Shown: piece after piece, positions 11,101 through 22,551 of the stretch | Numbering within the stretch: position 1 is the first letter of the stretch | How the letters are laid out: each line of letters opens with the position of its first letter | NCBI GenBank assembly: GCA_018292915.2 | Contig: JACVVK020000444.1 | Location: 259,501 to 323,500 of the forward strand | DNA length: 64,000 bases | Direction: 5' to 3' | Origin: Batillaria attramentaria | Lineage: Eukaryota; Mollusca; Gastropoda; Batillariidae | The notes under the pieces: generated by a model | What the model was told of the DNA's origin: nothing | Database searches by the model: none | Seen by the model: only the letters and a program-made list of their open reading frames with translations | Translations under genes and position numbers: made by a program

Positions 11101-11343
11101 GACACCAAGACTGACATGCAGATTATTCTGCTGAAGTCTTTTTTGCTGCGATCGTTGTTCTTTATTTCAGTGGCCGGCGTCTGTGTGCCATTTCGTCTGT
11201 TGGCAGCTCGTAATGGAGAACCTTCTCTCACTGAGCCGGACAGACAGACACAGATAAACGCACCGACAGGCAGACACTGCGGAACACACACAGACACACA
11301 CCCACCCACCCACATTTGATTTGTGTTGTCATTAGCTGTCCCC

Positions 11344-11538
<195 letters not shown>

Positions 11539-11589
11539 GGGGACAAACATTGGCAGACGCTGAGAGAGAGAGAGAAATGGGTGGGCGGC

Positions 11590-11728
11590 AGGGGTGGGTG
11601 TTTGGGGATTTAACATCCTTTTCTACCACATACGGGTGATATCAAAGACGGGGCAACGATGAAAACGCCAGCACAAATAATTATTTGGCCCCAGCCGGGA
11701 TACGAACTGACGACCCGAGCATTACAAG
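11590..11728 (-). mobile_element. SINE family A copy, head truncated
   Basis: Carries GGGTGATATCAAAGACGGGG and box B region GGGATACGAACTGACGACCC. The tRNA-like head stops at GAGCATTAC, where a (GA)n tract begins, so the 5' end is lost. Confidence 0.75.
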
Positions 11729-11736
11729 AGAGAGAA

Positions 11737-11850
11737 ATGAAATGAAATAAAACTTCATTGTCCAAGGAGTAAAAGATGCAGGTACACAGACCTGTCTTCT
11801 GTCTCGTCCTTGCTAAACTAGGAAAACTGCACTACAAAGAAATCACACGT
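11737..11850 (-). mobile_element. LINE 3'-end fragment
   Basis: The words AAACTTCATTGTCCAAGGA, CCTGTCTTCTGTCTCGTCC and TAAACTAGGAAAAC recur, diverged, at 18088, 19307 and 19428. On the minus strand it reads as a retrotransposon tail ending in AATGAAG...TTTATTTCATT. It is next to a (GA)n tract as in the other copies. Confidence 0.55.
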
Positions 11851-12482
11851 ACAGATGCACATATCTACATGGAATGAATGTGAGAGAGAGAGTGAGAGAG
11901 GCTCAATCCGTACACGGCAACACTGTGCAAACAGCGTCTCCCCACCCCACCCCACCCCACCCTTTTTCACCCCACCCCACGATGGGGGATTTTGTCTTAT
12001 CTGAACAACTGTATCTCAACACTGCCCGGGATTTCTCCAGGTTTCAGACAGAAACAGAAATCGAGTAAATTTCAAACCAGTCAGCATTAACTCTGAATAC
12101 TTGAAAAACTCGACCACCCCCTCAGGGCTGCCACTGACAAAACTATCACTGAGCCCCTTGACAGGCATAGAAATCGCGGCAGATACTGACACCGACGTTC
12201 GTTACAAATGACCTGACCTCGTGATTCTGTTGCTGTTGTCAGGTCAATTTCACCCCGATATTTTGTTTGTCAGTTATGCTGAATGACAGGTGTTCGGGGA
12301 AATAGACAAGAGTGGGTGTGGGTGCGTGTTTCGGCAGCTGATTCTGTGGGAATTGTTTCTACTGTAGAACAACAACAACAAAATGATAATATCAAAAATA
12401 AAAAGAAAGGTAAATGAATGAAAACAGGAACAACAACAGCAGCAGCAGCAACAACAACAACAACAAAAGCATTACAGTGATT

Positions 12483-12579
12483 TTGTTTGTTTGTTTGTTT
12501 GTTTGTTTTGTTGATTTTTTGTTTCTTGTTTTTGCGTTTTGTTTTGCTGTTTTTTTTGTGTGTCTTTTTGTTTGATTTG

Positions 12580-12668
<89 letters not shown>

Positions 12669-12720
12669 CATGCGTCATGCGTGTGTGTGTGTGGGGGGGG
12701 GGGGGATGTGTGTGTTGGGG
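12483..12720. repeat. (GTTT)n and (GT)n microsatellites
   Basis: (GTTT)n at 12483-12510, 41 GT units at 12582-12664, then a G-run at 12693-12705. Confidence 0.96.
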
Positions 12721-12739
12721 AGGGGGGATATCTAATGAC

Positions 12740-13260
12740 AACACAAATCAGTTAATATAACTCGACTTGATTTTCCTTCAAAACTGAAAGCATACGACCA
12801 ACTCTTTCAAGAAACGCACGGAAGCGTTCACAAGGAACAAGATCGCCTTAATCCTCAGTACGAGGTTACCGCCTGAAACATAAATTATGCAAGATGTCTT
12901 GCGTGATGCACGCACATTACTGTCAAAACCTTGGCGCTACACGGTACAAACCCGGTGCAGTTTCTTTTGTCGTAAGCAGACAGCTGCGCTTTAATAACCC
13001 GTATCACATAGACAAGAGGAGTTTGATATTACCGATTAAAACGCGATTATGGTTGTAAGGGCAGTTTCTCACTTTCCTTGCTCGTAAAAGGAAAGAAGAT
13101 TGCTTGGGGTTGGGATTTCCTTATGGTTCAACGTTTCCCTCAGTCAGTTCACGATAGAATCTTTCAACAAAATAAATAAATATAAAAATGTTGTGCGCTC
13201 TGTGAAGCAGGCTTACCATCGTTCCCTAGTGACGTTATCTTCCCACCCCAGTTTCCCGTA
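12740..13260. other. non-coding stretch, nothing recognised
   Basis: Unique sequence without a supported gene between the (GT)n tract and the 36-bp minisatellite. Confidence 0.3.
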
Positions 13261-13263
13261 ACT

Positions 13264-13578
13264 CCTCGATAATGTGAGGACACTTTGATCGAGATCGTTC
13301 CTCCATGGTATGAGGACACTTTGGTCAAGATCGCTCCTCGATGATGTGAGGACATCTTGGTCAAGATCGCTCCTCGATGATGTGAGGACACTTTGGTCAA
13401 GATCGTTCCACCATGATGTGAGGACACCTCGGTCAAGATCGCTCTTCGATGATGTGAGGACACTTTGACCGAGATCGCTCCTCGATGATGTGAGGACACT
13501 TTGACCGAGATCCCCCCTCGATGATGTGAGGACACTTTGACCGAGATCCCCCCTCGATGATGTGAGGACACTTTGACG
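13264..13578. repeat. 36-bp minisatellite, about 8.7 units
   Basis: The unit reads GATGTGAGGACACTTTGGTC then AAGATCGCTCCTCGAT. As 36 is a multiple of three, the minus strand stays open for 135 codons and gives a 12-residue repeat (SSHHRGGISVKV). Variants occur at the GTCA/ACCG and CGCTC/CCCCC positions. The repeat frame ends in unrelated sequence, so I do not call a gene. A (CTG)n/(ATG)n tract follows at 13582-13615. Confidence 0.92.
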
Positions 13579-13582
13579 AATG

Positions 13583-13614
<32 letters not shown>

Positions 13615-13805
13615 ATTATAGGTATCTGTCTTTTACGGTATAATATTTTAAAGAAGTACTTCGTCCATGAGAAAAAAATATGAGAAATTTAAAATACTAA
13701 AATGCAATTTTAAGTTGGTTTTAACGAAAACGCCAATGTCTGGCTAGGTAAATATCGAACATTGTAAATGCCCACCTTTGTAAATATCTACCTTGACCCA
13801 CGGGC

Positions 13806-13940
13806 ATAATTAACTAACTGATGAACTAACCAGCTAACCAGCCAGTCAACCGACGGGCCGACCGACAGACCGACTGGCTGACTGACTGACTGACTGACTG
13901 ACAACCTAACTGACTAACTAACGAATGTACGAACGAACAG
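13806..13940. repeat. degenerate 4-bp (ACTG/AACT)n repeat
   Basis: Runs of GACTGACTGACTGACTGAC and AACTAACTGA-type words; partly decayed tetranucleotide repeat directly before a MITE. Confidence 0.8.
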
Positions 13941-13960
13941 TCGTCAAGTGTGGAGACCAG

Positions 13961-14227
13961 GGCCCGCATGTAAAAGTCGGGGTTAGGGAGTTTAGCCCTC
14001 TAACCTCGAACTAAACAAGCTCTAGGGTTAAATTTTCTGTTGTTTTTTGGTTTTTTAATCAGGAAGCGGGTCCATTCCAGCAAGGTGCCTATGCCGTTAT
14101 AAAAGGATTTTTGTCTTTGTTTCTTCGCTTCCTTGTTATTTAATTTTGTTTCGGTGTTTCTTTTGTCCTAGTCTGGGTTAGGCCCGTAGCCGTGGGTTAA
14201 ATTAACCTCGAGTTTTACATACGGGCC
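13961..14227. mobile_element. MITE with GGCCCG ends, 267 bp
   Basis: Left end GGCCCGCATGTAAAAGTCGG and right end, on the complement, GGCCCGTATGTAAAACTCGA. The flanks are CAG on both sides (13958-13960 and 14228-14230). A 3-bp duplication with GGCC ends suggests PIF/Harbinger. A related fragment with TAACCTCGACTAGTACATAC lies at 37680-37745. No transposase inside. Confidence 0.65.
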
Positions 14228-14520
14228 CAGAGGTTAATAAGTATTTGCTAGGATTTTTTTTTTCAACTAGATAAACTTTTTGAGTGCGAGCCGTTCAAAA
14301 GCAGACCACGCCTGTATTCCGATTCACTCACCGAACCCACTCGAATTGCTAGCTCTGTCTTTGCTGTTCTTTGCGTGCTGACAAGACATCGACAACGCGG
14401 ATTCATGCATGGGTCACCTATAGCACCACTCCCATAATTGTACGTGGGGGAAATATCACCGTGTATCCGTTACACACACCACAGGTACAAGCCAGGGTGC
14501 ATGTCATTACAATGACTGCT

Positions 14521-15050
14521 CACTTTCGTGAGCTTGGCGGAGCAGCGATTAAGGGATTTGACTCGCTAGACGAGACAAAGACACAAAATGCGCATCTGTG
14601 GTACGGCCCTGGTGTGAGGAAACACCTGGGATACAAAGTTTCCAAAAAAAAAAAGCAAAAAAAAAAAAAAAGCTGTGAGTAACATGAGATGTCGCGCCGA
14701 ACAGCCTAAGTTGAAGGGGCGGGTATCAACCTTCCATGCTCAAAATTGACCTGGACTGTTCATGGTAACAAGCATATGATATCATTGAGACAAAATGCAA
14801 AATAAACGACTCCACTCGGCAAGCCACGAGGATCAGCGGTTAAGAGATTTGACTCGCTAGACGAGACAAAGTCCCAAATTGCGCATCTTTAGTAGGGATC
14901 TGGAGTGAGGAAATACCGGAGAACAAAACAAGGATGAAAACGGCTGTAGGCATAAGTAAAATGAGATGTCTCACCGAAAAGCCTCAGTTAAAGGGGCGGG
15001 TATCAACTTTTCCATACTCAAAATTGACCTGGGCTGCTCATGATAACAAG
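14521..15050. repeat. tandem duplication, period about 291 bp
   Basis: The word TTTGACTCGCTAGACGAGAC occurs at 14558 and 14849. The following blocks (AAGGGGCGGGTATCAAC, AACAAGCATATGATATCATT) recur in the same order with about 85% identity by eye. The open frames at 14371-15152 overlap this and are not recognisable. Confidence 0.8.
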
Positions 15051-15074
15051 CATATGATATCATTGGGTCAAATG

Positions 15075-15195
15075 CAAGATAGACAACTCCACAAAGCCAA
15101 AGCCCCGCCCCTTTCCTCTACCCTATATTGGCAAAATACAGTACGTCGATGACGTCATTGTATGGGAAAAAGGGGTGATTTCAATTAAAAGAGAT
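15075..15195. repeat. dispersed repeat, inverted copy at 62500-62620
   Basis: Shares AAGCCCCGCCCCTTT, a GACGTCAT block and CCCCTTTTTCCC-type words with the complement of 62500-62620. It lies at the right edge of the tandem duplication, so the whole 14.5-15.2 kb block is probably a decayed transposon. Confidence 0.5.
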
Positions 15196-15424
15196 TGACG
15201 TAATGGTCATTATTTTTCCTCAAATGACGTCAATGGACTTGTTTCAGTCATATCAAACTTCGCGTGCTTCCCTCGTTGCAGTATCTGGCAATGCCAATTG
15301 TTGTGCTCATTATGCCAAGGGACGCGATTGGCTGAATTCTGGAGGCTCGGCCCTTTCGAACGACAGGAGTGAAGTCGCCCATTATAGCCCTCATTGTGCT
15401 ATTTGTTCATACGATATGATAATC

Positions 15425-15690
15425 CAAAATGTACTACGTCTATTGATCTTTCATACCACCGGGACACCAAGCGTTGTAAAGAAACGCGTTGCCGTCACGT
15501 GACATTTTATTTGCTTACAAAAACGAAACAGAGTAAAAGTACACCCTTCTTTGTGAATTTGTCGAGCAACTACGATTTCAGTCGAAATGTACGTCCACTA
15601 ATCGATCATACCACGAGGGTACCGAACGTTCTAAGGAACCATATGCTCCTGTCACGTGACACCTAATTTGCATAACAAGAAAAACAACAG
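15425..15690. repeat. diverged tandem pair with GTCACGTGAC words
   Basis: Segments starting at about 15440 (CATACCACCGGGACACC) and 15606 (CATACCACGAGGGTACC) both run into a GTCACGTGAC core and then an ATTTGC word. Period is about 166 bp. The CACGTG core is an E-box but here is part of a repeat. Confidence 0.55.
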
Positions 15691-15816
15691 TAAGAGAGCT
15701 CTACAAGAGTTTGTCTTTGCAGAACTGACTAGCGTAGTAGTCACAACGTCTGTTCGAAAAACAATGACTGTGAGACTTTAAGAATTCCGAAATATCTGCT
15801 CGAAATGTTAATAATA

Positions 15817-16242
15817 CAGCCTTCACAAAAAGTTAAGGACCACTTGCAAATATCATTCAACTTTTGTCGTGGTGGCATGCTGGTGTAGTGCTGAACATCG
15901 CTGAAACGGCGGCTTATGTAGGCAAACAAATGAGCACAGTTCATAACCAGGGATGCATTCTTTGACCTGCATCTCAACTTTGCCGTGCAGAAAGCCCCAG
16001 GTATCGCTCACTGAACACTGAAACTCGTTCTAGTTTTGCCGAAATTGCAGATTTTCAAACGCGCCAAGCATGCTGTGTGACGCGCACGTGCCATCCACAC
16101 AGTGGTCGCCATGTTCACTAATTACCCCTTAACCTTGCTACCGAATTTTACGGGGAAAATCTTATTCGTTTATTTTTTTTTTCTGATTTATTGAAACTGT
16201 CACCCATTATGTTGACTGGTCCTTAACTTTTTGTGAAGACTG
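15817..16242. mobile_element. Tc1/mariner-like MITE, 426 bp
   Basis: Inverted terminal repeats of 26 bp: left starts CAGCCTTCACAAAAAGTT, right complement starts CAGTCTTCACAAAAAGTT, one mismatch in 26. TA dinucleotides flank both ends (15815-15816 and 16243-16244), the Tc1/mariner target. At 426 bp it is too short for a transposase and the interior shows none, so it is non-autonomous. Confidence 0.88.
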
Positions 16243-16244
16243 TA

Positions 16245-16990
16245 TGTCAGTTATGAATTTTTCTCAGTAGCCGGATTTGCTTTAATAACCAAAATAATGT
16301 GGTTTAAAAAGAATGTCAGCCTTTCCCTATATATGCATATTTCACAAAAAGACTCCGTACAGTGTTTCAACGAGTGAAGCAGAAACTGCATAACTGACAT
16401 GGCCTAGCGTTTGGGATTTGCACCACCCTACGGTACGCCTCTTTAAAGTATTACAAGTGAACCATCAAACAAATGACTCACTGCATGCTCAGTTTTCAAA
16501 CAATTCGATTCTCTCACTCGTGCCAAGAGCAATCACGAGGTCGACTCGGCTGACTAACAGGGCTTGTCGCGACAGCTCAAATGATGCAGGAACGGTGTTG
16601 TGTATAGGAGGGTTCGGGGGGAATTTGACACCAACTTACTGAAGGTGAATCAAAGAGAAATTAGAAAACTGCGTGCAAGGCAGCCGTAAATTCTCTCTGC
16701 AGTCTGGCAGACAGACTTTCCGCGGAAATCCTGGGCACGATACAACCGATCTAGACACGACTGGGAGACACTGTGGTAAGCAAAACTAGAAAATAAATAA
16801 TAAATCAATTGGGGACGGGGGCGGGGGTGGGGCATGGGTTGGAGGGTGATGGACGGGGGTGGTGGTGGGGGTTGGAGGGGGGGGGGGGTAACGGGAATCA
16901 CATTGCTTAGTGTGTTTTGTCTGGCCGCATAGTCTGCCCGTTATTTTTATATATATATTTTTTTTTAAATTATTATTACTATTATATTAT
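16245..16990. other. non-coding stretch, nothing recognised
   Basis: Unique sequence with G-rich tracts at 16812-16890. No supported gene. Confidence 0.3.
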
Positions 16991-16991
16991 T

Positions 16992-17050
<59 letters not shown>

Positions 17051-17145
17051 TATTTATTTATTTTATTTTATTTTATTTTATTTTATTTTATTTTTATTTA
17101 TTTTTTTTATTTTATTTTTTTTTTTTTGGTGGGGGGGGGGGGGGG
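16990..17145. repeat. (ATT)n, (TTTTA)n, poly-T and poly-G tract
   Basis: Ordered simple repeats: (ATT)n to about 17050, (TTTTA)n to about 17092, poly-T, then a G-run at 17129-17145. Confidence 0.95.
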
Positions 17146-17377
17146 TGGTTTCGACTGGCTGGTACTTGCGTAGCTATACCATAACAGATCATGCCGAATC
17201 ATGTCGTGAGTGCATTTGTCAAGATTACATAGACTACACTTGTGTTCAAATGTTGATATCATAGTCTCACTCAATTTTCCATACATTCTATTCCATACAA
17301 GTTTTATGACGTCAACAACATATTAACACGTGATCCTGACCCAGCTTACGTACACTACTTTGATAAATAGAAGAAGA

Positions 17378-17379
<2 letters not shown>

Positions 17380-17431
<52 letters not shown>

Positions 17432-17480
17432 ACCGCTGGAAATGTCTGTAATTGCTTAATAATAATAATAATAATAATGT
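17380..17480. repeat. (GA)n and (AAT)n microsatellites
   Basis: (GA)n at about 17380-17430 and (AAT)n at 17458-17478, separated by unique sequence. Confidence 0.95.
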
Positions 17481-18030
17481 GCGTGCACCAATGACATTCA
17501 AATACGAACAAAATTCAGTTAAACGTATACATTTTTTTATGGGTGTGTATACACCACGCACCCATGACTCGCATACCGATCGGGTGGCCGTGGATGCTAA
17601 AAATATGGGTGCGTAGACACCCACGATACACCTACGTATCTTTCTTTCAACTCATCAAGACGAGCGGTTTTCACACAAGCTTGAAACTGACTCCTGACGG
17701 CTTTCTAATGGCACTTAGCTACCTGCTCCAGGTAGACCTTGCCGCGATTACAAGTTTCCCAGTTTAATGTGAAGGCGGCAAGTTTCTGGGCCATTGAATC
17801 CAGTTAAACAGGCGCCGGAGGTCGACACGCTACACAAAACACGGAGGAGAAGGGGGAGGGTCGGTTACGATGGTTGTGTGGCGAAGTGGGACGTATTTGT
17901 CTGCTCTTACCATTAATCTTTCTCTCGCTACCGCATCACTGGTGCTAGGATGGAATTTTAGTACATGTGATGTTTGATGTTGGAGTAATCTAACTGATCA
18001 AGGGCGGGCGGACGGGCGGACGGGCACACT

Positions 18031-18032
<2 letters not shown>

Positions 18033-18092
<60 letters not shown>

Positions 18093-18180
18093 CGTTATTT
18101 TCAAGGATAAAAAGATATAGGTATAAATACCTGTCTTCTGTCTTGTCCTTGGCTTAAACTAGGAAAACAAACTACACCAG
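18033..18180 (-). mobile_element. (GA)n tract plus LINE 3'-tail copy
   Basis: (GA)n at 18033-18088, then GAAACGTTATTTTCAAGGAT and CCTGTCTTCTGTCTTGTCC, the same tail as at 11737, 19307 and 19428. It sits head to tail with the 3' end of the decayed LINE that follows. Confidence 0.6.
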
Positions 18181-19280
18181 AGAGACTGACTGACTGACTG
18201 ACTGAAACGTTTATTTCAGGATAAAGACTTGTAGGCATGGTCTGCCTATCTTACAAGCTGTCCTGCTAATCTACGAACACTAAAAAAATAAAGGCTAACA
18301 TTACAAAAAAAAAGTATACCAGGCACAATAAGAAAGTAGAAAAAACAAAAACAAGAAAAAACATGCAAAGATACAAAGAAGCGCAAGCAATTCAAAGGAA
18401 ACACATCGGAAAATAGGTGAAGAAGTAGATAGCATGGTGTTTGAAATTGTAGTATACAACATAACTTGTAAAAAGGTAACATGTAATAGTGCCATCTGAT
18501 AACGAGTAATTTAGCATGGTTCAGATATTGTTCGTGGACAGTGTGACTTACGTAAGTATCTGAGAAGTTGAGTTTTAAATGAATGAAGCTTCGGGGTACA
18601 TTTTAAGTATGCTGGCAACTGGTTCCATGAAAGTGACCCAGAGAATGAGAGGCTTGTTTTAAAAATGTCCAATCTAGGTAATGGTAATTGGAACAGGCCA
18701 TTTCTTGCGTTGTGTCGCTGACTTGGTTGAAAGAACGTGGTAAGATATGGAGGAGCCTTACAGTGGACTATCTTGTGCATGAAAACACACCGGTTGAACT
18801 CAAGATGCTTGGTAAGGGGGAGAAGTTCGACCGCTCTAAGTTTTTCTTCTGTGGGTAAGGGCCCAGGATGTAGAAGCTTTATACCACGTTTATAGAGAGA
18901 ATTGATCTTTTTCAAGTGAACATCACCACATTTGTCCCAGAGGTTGGAGGCGTAATCTATATGACTTTTTATATGTGCGTGAAAGAAAACTTTGCAACTG
19001 TCGTGGCTAACTATGCGGTTAAGTTTACTTAAGAGAAAAAGATTTTTAGACAGGGTTTTACTAAGTTTTTCTAGGTGCGGCTCCCACTTCAATTGGTCGT
19101 CCACTCTAACGCCCAAAAGGCGATGCGTTGACACTTGGTGTATGGGCTCTGAGCCGAGAGATAGTTTGAGAGTAGAGGCTTCCGCTGGTGTTTTTGGCGG
19201 GTAGTTATTAGCATGCTCTTTGTTTTGGGGACGCTGATTATCATATGATTTTGGGTACACCATTCAGATACTTCATCGAG
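18181..19280 (-). mobile_element. 5'-truncated CR1/Jockey-like LINE with frameshift
   Basis: On the minus strand the frame ending at 18511 encodes about 250 residues of the C-terminal part of a non-LTR reverse transcriptase: LLGVRVDDQLKWEPHLEKL, YASNLWDKCGDVHL, then a Leu/Pro-rich end (LSFSGSLSWNQLP). The preceding piece (SEWCTQNHMIISVPKTKSML) is in another frame, so a frameshift lies near 19200. The catalytic palm motif is missing because the 5' end is cut at a (GA)n tract near 19280. The 3' UTR (18181-18510) ends in (AGTC)n. The copy is dead. CR1 or Jockey superfamily is my reading from the C-terminal pattern. Confidence 0.85.
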
Positions 19281-19394
19281 GGAGAGAGACAGAGAGACAG
19301 AGAGAGGAAACGTTATTTTCAAGGATAAAAAGATATAGGTATAAATACCTGTCTTCTGTCTTGTCCTTGGCTTAAACTAGGAAAAAAAAACTAC

Positions 19395-19431
<37 letters not shown>

Positions 19432-19540
19432 CGTTATTTTCAAGGAGAAAAAATATAGGTACAAATACCTGTCTTCTATCTTGTCCTTGCTTAAACTAGG
19501 AAAACTACACCACAAAGAGAGAGAGAGAGAGAGAGGTTCT
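19281..19540 (-). repeat. two LINE-tail copies separated by (GA)n
   Basis: Two further copies of the tail with GAAACGTTATTTTCAAGG (19308 and 19428), each followed by ACTACACC and then a (GA)n tract. Together with 18088 this makes three close copies, so the tail and its (GA)n have been duplicated as a unit. Confidence 0.75.
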
Positions 19541-19675
19541 ACGTGTACTCACAACGAAAAAAAAAACAAAAAACTCCGCTGGGCTGCGCTAGGCTCTGTT
19601 GAGAAAATACCATGTAACTAAGTCACTATTGAGTGGTGTATTTCAAACCATAATTTTATGTATAATTTGTGGTCA

Positions 19676-19994
19676 ATACTCAACACGCACGCTCACATAA
19701 ATCACACGCATTCTCTCACACACTGGACACATAACAGTCACGTGGTGCGAAGGACCAGCTCAGCAATTTAAGTTTCGGAATTTAGAATTGCATCTATTTT
19801 CACATTTTGTGGGCTGAACATTTCCAAAGCAGAGGGGGAGGAAGCCGGAGTACCCAGAGAGAACCCCCGACGATCGACCCGAATGAACGGTGCCACGTAC
19901 GAGAAGGAAAAATTCTTTGCCCCGACTGGGACTCGAATCTGACCCTCTCGCATTGGTGGCAAAGTCTCTTAACCACTAGACCACCGACTGCCCC
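19676..19994 (-). mobile_element. tRNA-derived SINE, family B
   Basis: In minus orientation the head reads GGGGCAGTCGGTGGTCTAG then TGGTTAAGAGACTT, with box B region GATTCGAGTCCC. The body has CTTTGGAAATGTTCAGCCCA and GTGTGTGAGAGAATGCGTG. Other copies are at 31658, 33356 and 60391. The 3' tail is truncated. Confidence 0.8.
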
Positions 19995-20048
19995 TTGTAC
20001 ACTTTTGCATCCTCCTCCCTGATATTGTACATCTACGTGACTGAACCA

Positions 20049-20441
20049 GAAGATCCAGGCATTTCTCAACACCTGTCTGAGACGCATCTTCACCATCCGA
20101 TGGCCAGAGAAGATCCGGAACGGAGAGCTGTGGAAGCGAGCGGGGTAGGAACCAGTGGCCAAGCTGATCCTGCGGAGGAAGTAGGGTTGGACTGGACACA
20201 CCCTCAGGAAGCCAGCACCCAGCACCACACGCCAAGCCCTGACATGGAACCCACAGGGGAAAAGGAAGAGAGGCCGGCCTCGCAACAGCTGGAGGCGGAA
20301 CACTGAGGCAGAGCTAATATAAGCTGGGGACCAACTGGACTGGAGTGGCAAGAATAGCCTAGAACAGAGTGCGATGGCGAAGGGTTGTCGATGGCCTGTG
20401 CTCCACTTGGAGCCAGGGGCCTAAGTAAGTAAGTAAGTAAG
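20049..20441 (+). mobile_element. 5'-truncated RTE-like LINE copy with target-site duplication
   Basis: Matches the last about 390 bp of the LINE at 41524-42604 almost base for base (GAAGATCCAGGCATTTCTCA start, (TAAG)n end). The reading frame is broken by a stop (GGGTAG at about 20145) and small changes. It is flanked by a 15-bp direct repeat TACGTGACTGAACCA at 20034-20048 and 20442-20456. The insertion is therefore complete and structurally clear. Confidence 0.93.
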
Positions 20442-20456
20442 TACGTGACTGAACCA

Positions 20457-21130
20457 CACTCAGGCTCTCAGCCCATAGCGTACACGCCTGATTTGTGAAT
20501 ACTCCGTATCCACTAGCAGCTGGCACGCAGAAGCATCAGCCATCAAAACCCCAGTCGTCAAATCCTAATTCTCGTTCTCACGCACAAAACACAGTCCTTC
20601 CACCACAACCATTCTCGTTTCAAAAGACATTTGCTTGTCGCTTCTATTCATGGTTTCCGTCTTCGCTCTACTGGAACGAGAAATAGGCGGTGCGCTGGCG
20701 CCATATAGGCACAAGTCAATGGAAACTGGCATCGGACCGTATGGTGGGCGGAAGGAGAACTCTTCTCCCCGTGAAATCATAAATGGTGCTTTTGAAAATA
20801 TGGGATCAGTGGCAGCCTGCATGACGTGATCAAAGTGAAAAGCGGGTGTCGGGTGCTTTGGGACAAGTATTTATTAGGGGTAGGGTTTGCTGTCAGTTGT
20901 TGTGTTTTTCTGTCAGCGAGCAAATTTGAAATAAACGATAGTTTGACTTTTGAGGACACCTGCAAGTTGTGATTATGAGCGTTAACGTCAAACAGTAACT
21001 GAGCAAATTGCGTTCAACAGCTGGCTTTTGCTGACTTCATGGCGCAGTTCTACCGCCATTCGTCTAACCTAGCCACACACCGTTTTCGCAGAATATAAGG
21101 GTACGGCCAAATCCGTGAAACTCGTTGTCA
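20457..21130. other. non-coding stretch, nothing recognised
   Basis: Open frames at 20495-20829 have no domain and no splice support. Confidence 0.3.
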
Positions 21131-21138
21131 ACGTCTTC

Positions 21139-21139
<1 letters not shown>

Positions 21140-21209
<70 letters not shown>

Positions 21210-21229
21210 GCACGCACGCACACACACAC

Positions 21230-21282
<53 letters not shown>
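21140..21282. repeat. (CA)n microsatellite with (GCAC)n core
   Basis: About 70 dinucleotide units, with GCACGCACGCAC inside at about 21205-21220. Confidence 0.97.
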
Positions 21283-21285
<3 letters not shown>

Positions 21286-21299
21286 TTTTCTCGACCCGC

Positions 21300-22309
21300 C
21301 CATTCCGTAGCCACGGTCAGCACAGCTGTACTGACCCTCTTCACTTCTATACCGAGCCACAACAATCACATTGCACAACGATTCAACGTAACACGATCAA
21401 ATACACCTTCTAACGGTCTGCCCTTTCTAAACGTACTGATACAAAAGAAGTCATACTCCATTCATCCTTGTTTTGTATGAGCACAATAGATCGCATTAAA
21501 AACGTTTGCTTGTTGATTGGTTCGTTGGTTGGTTGAACGGCTGGTTGTCTGTTTCTTAAATACTTTGATAATTATTTTTCTTTGTTTGGTAATATAAACC
21601 TGAGAGAAGATAAAGAAATATTACGGTGTTGTTAGATCTTTCACGAAATCTTTTACGAGTAGAAAAGAAAGAAGCAAGAACTATATCAGCCACAGCAAGG
21701 TTCACTTGCTTTTCTTGAGATCTAATTTGTCCGACACCTACTCGGGAAGTCAACCAGCCAGCAGTCAGGCGAGCGTAGCATCAGAACGGCACTGACCAGA
21801 AAGGTAACCCTCGGCTCAAGGGACATCACTCGCCCAAATTGGATGCTCTGCCCTTCCACCCAGAAGAAATCTTTCCATATTACTCCTTCTGGTAATGGGG
21901 CCCCCGCACAGACCATGCTGGCAATGAGGGTGTTCTGCTTTTTTTTCCGCAGGCGTGAATAAAGTGAGCAAGACATCTAGGAAGATCGACAAATGATTAG
22001 ATGGGACTACTTTCTTCTCGCGCAGTGGTACGTGAGTAAGGATGGCCTTTTCGGGCTAATGACCCTGACAACTACCGGTGACGCCGTGACAGGATGGAAG
22101 AAAAGAAGAGATGTTACTCAATTATTTTCAAAAGGTGGAGTTTGGAGAGGAGGAAAGGGAGGCGGGTCGGCTGGGGTGGATGTAGTGTTACGTGTCACAA
22201 AAGCTCTTTATTTCTGATTACTATTACTGATTAGTTGCATGTGTACAAATATGGTTTTTGCATATAACTACAGAAACGATATATTTGATATTGCATGAAA
22301 CAGCAGTCT

Positions 22310-22310
<1 letters not shown>
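21300..22310. other. non-coding stretch, nothing recognised
   Basis: Unique sequence. Open frames at 21722-21976 and 21993-22217 have no recognisable domain. Confidence 0.3.
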
Positions 22311-22356
<46 letters not shown>

Positions 22357-22466
22357 TGGGAGGCGTTGGGGGGGGGGGATGAGGTAGCTTAAAGACCAAA
22401 TGTCTGATTGCGTCTGATGGTATTTGAAATCTATCGGAAATTTGAGCGCGTGTGTCTTATGTTCAC

Positions 22467-22551
<85 letters not shown>

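Noticed and set aside
13164..13571. 135-codon gene with His-rich repeats
   Set aside because: Open only because the 36-bp minisatellite unit is a multiple of three; no start context or splice sites. Kept as a repeat and low-interest finding.
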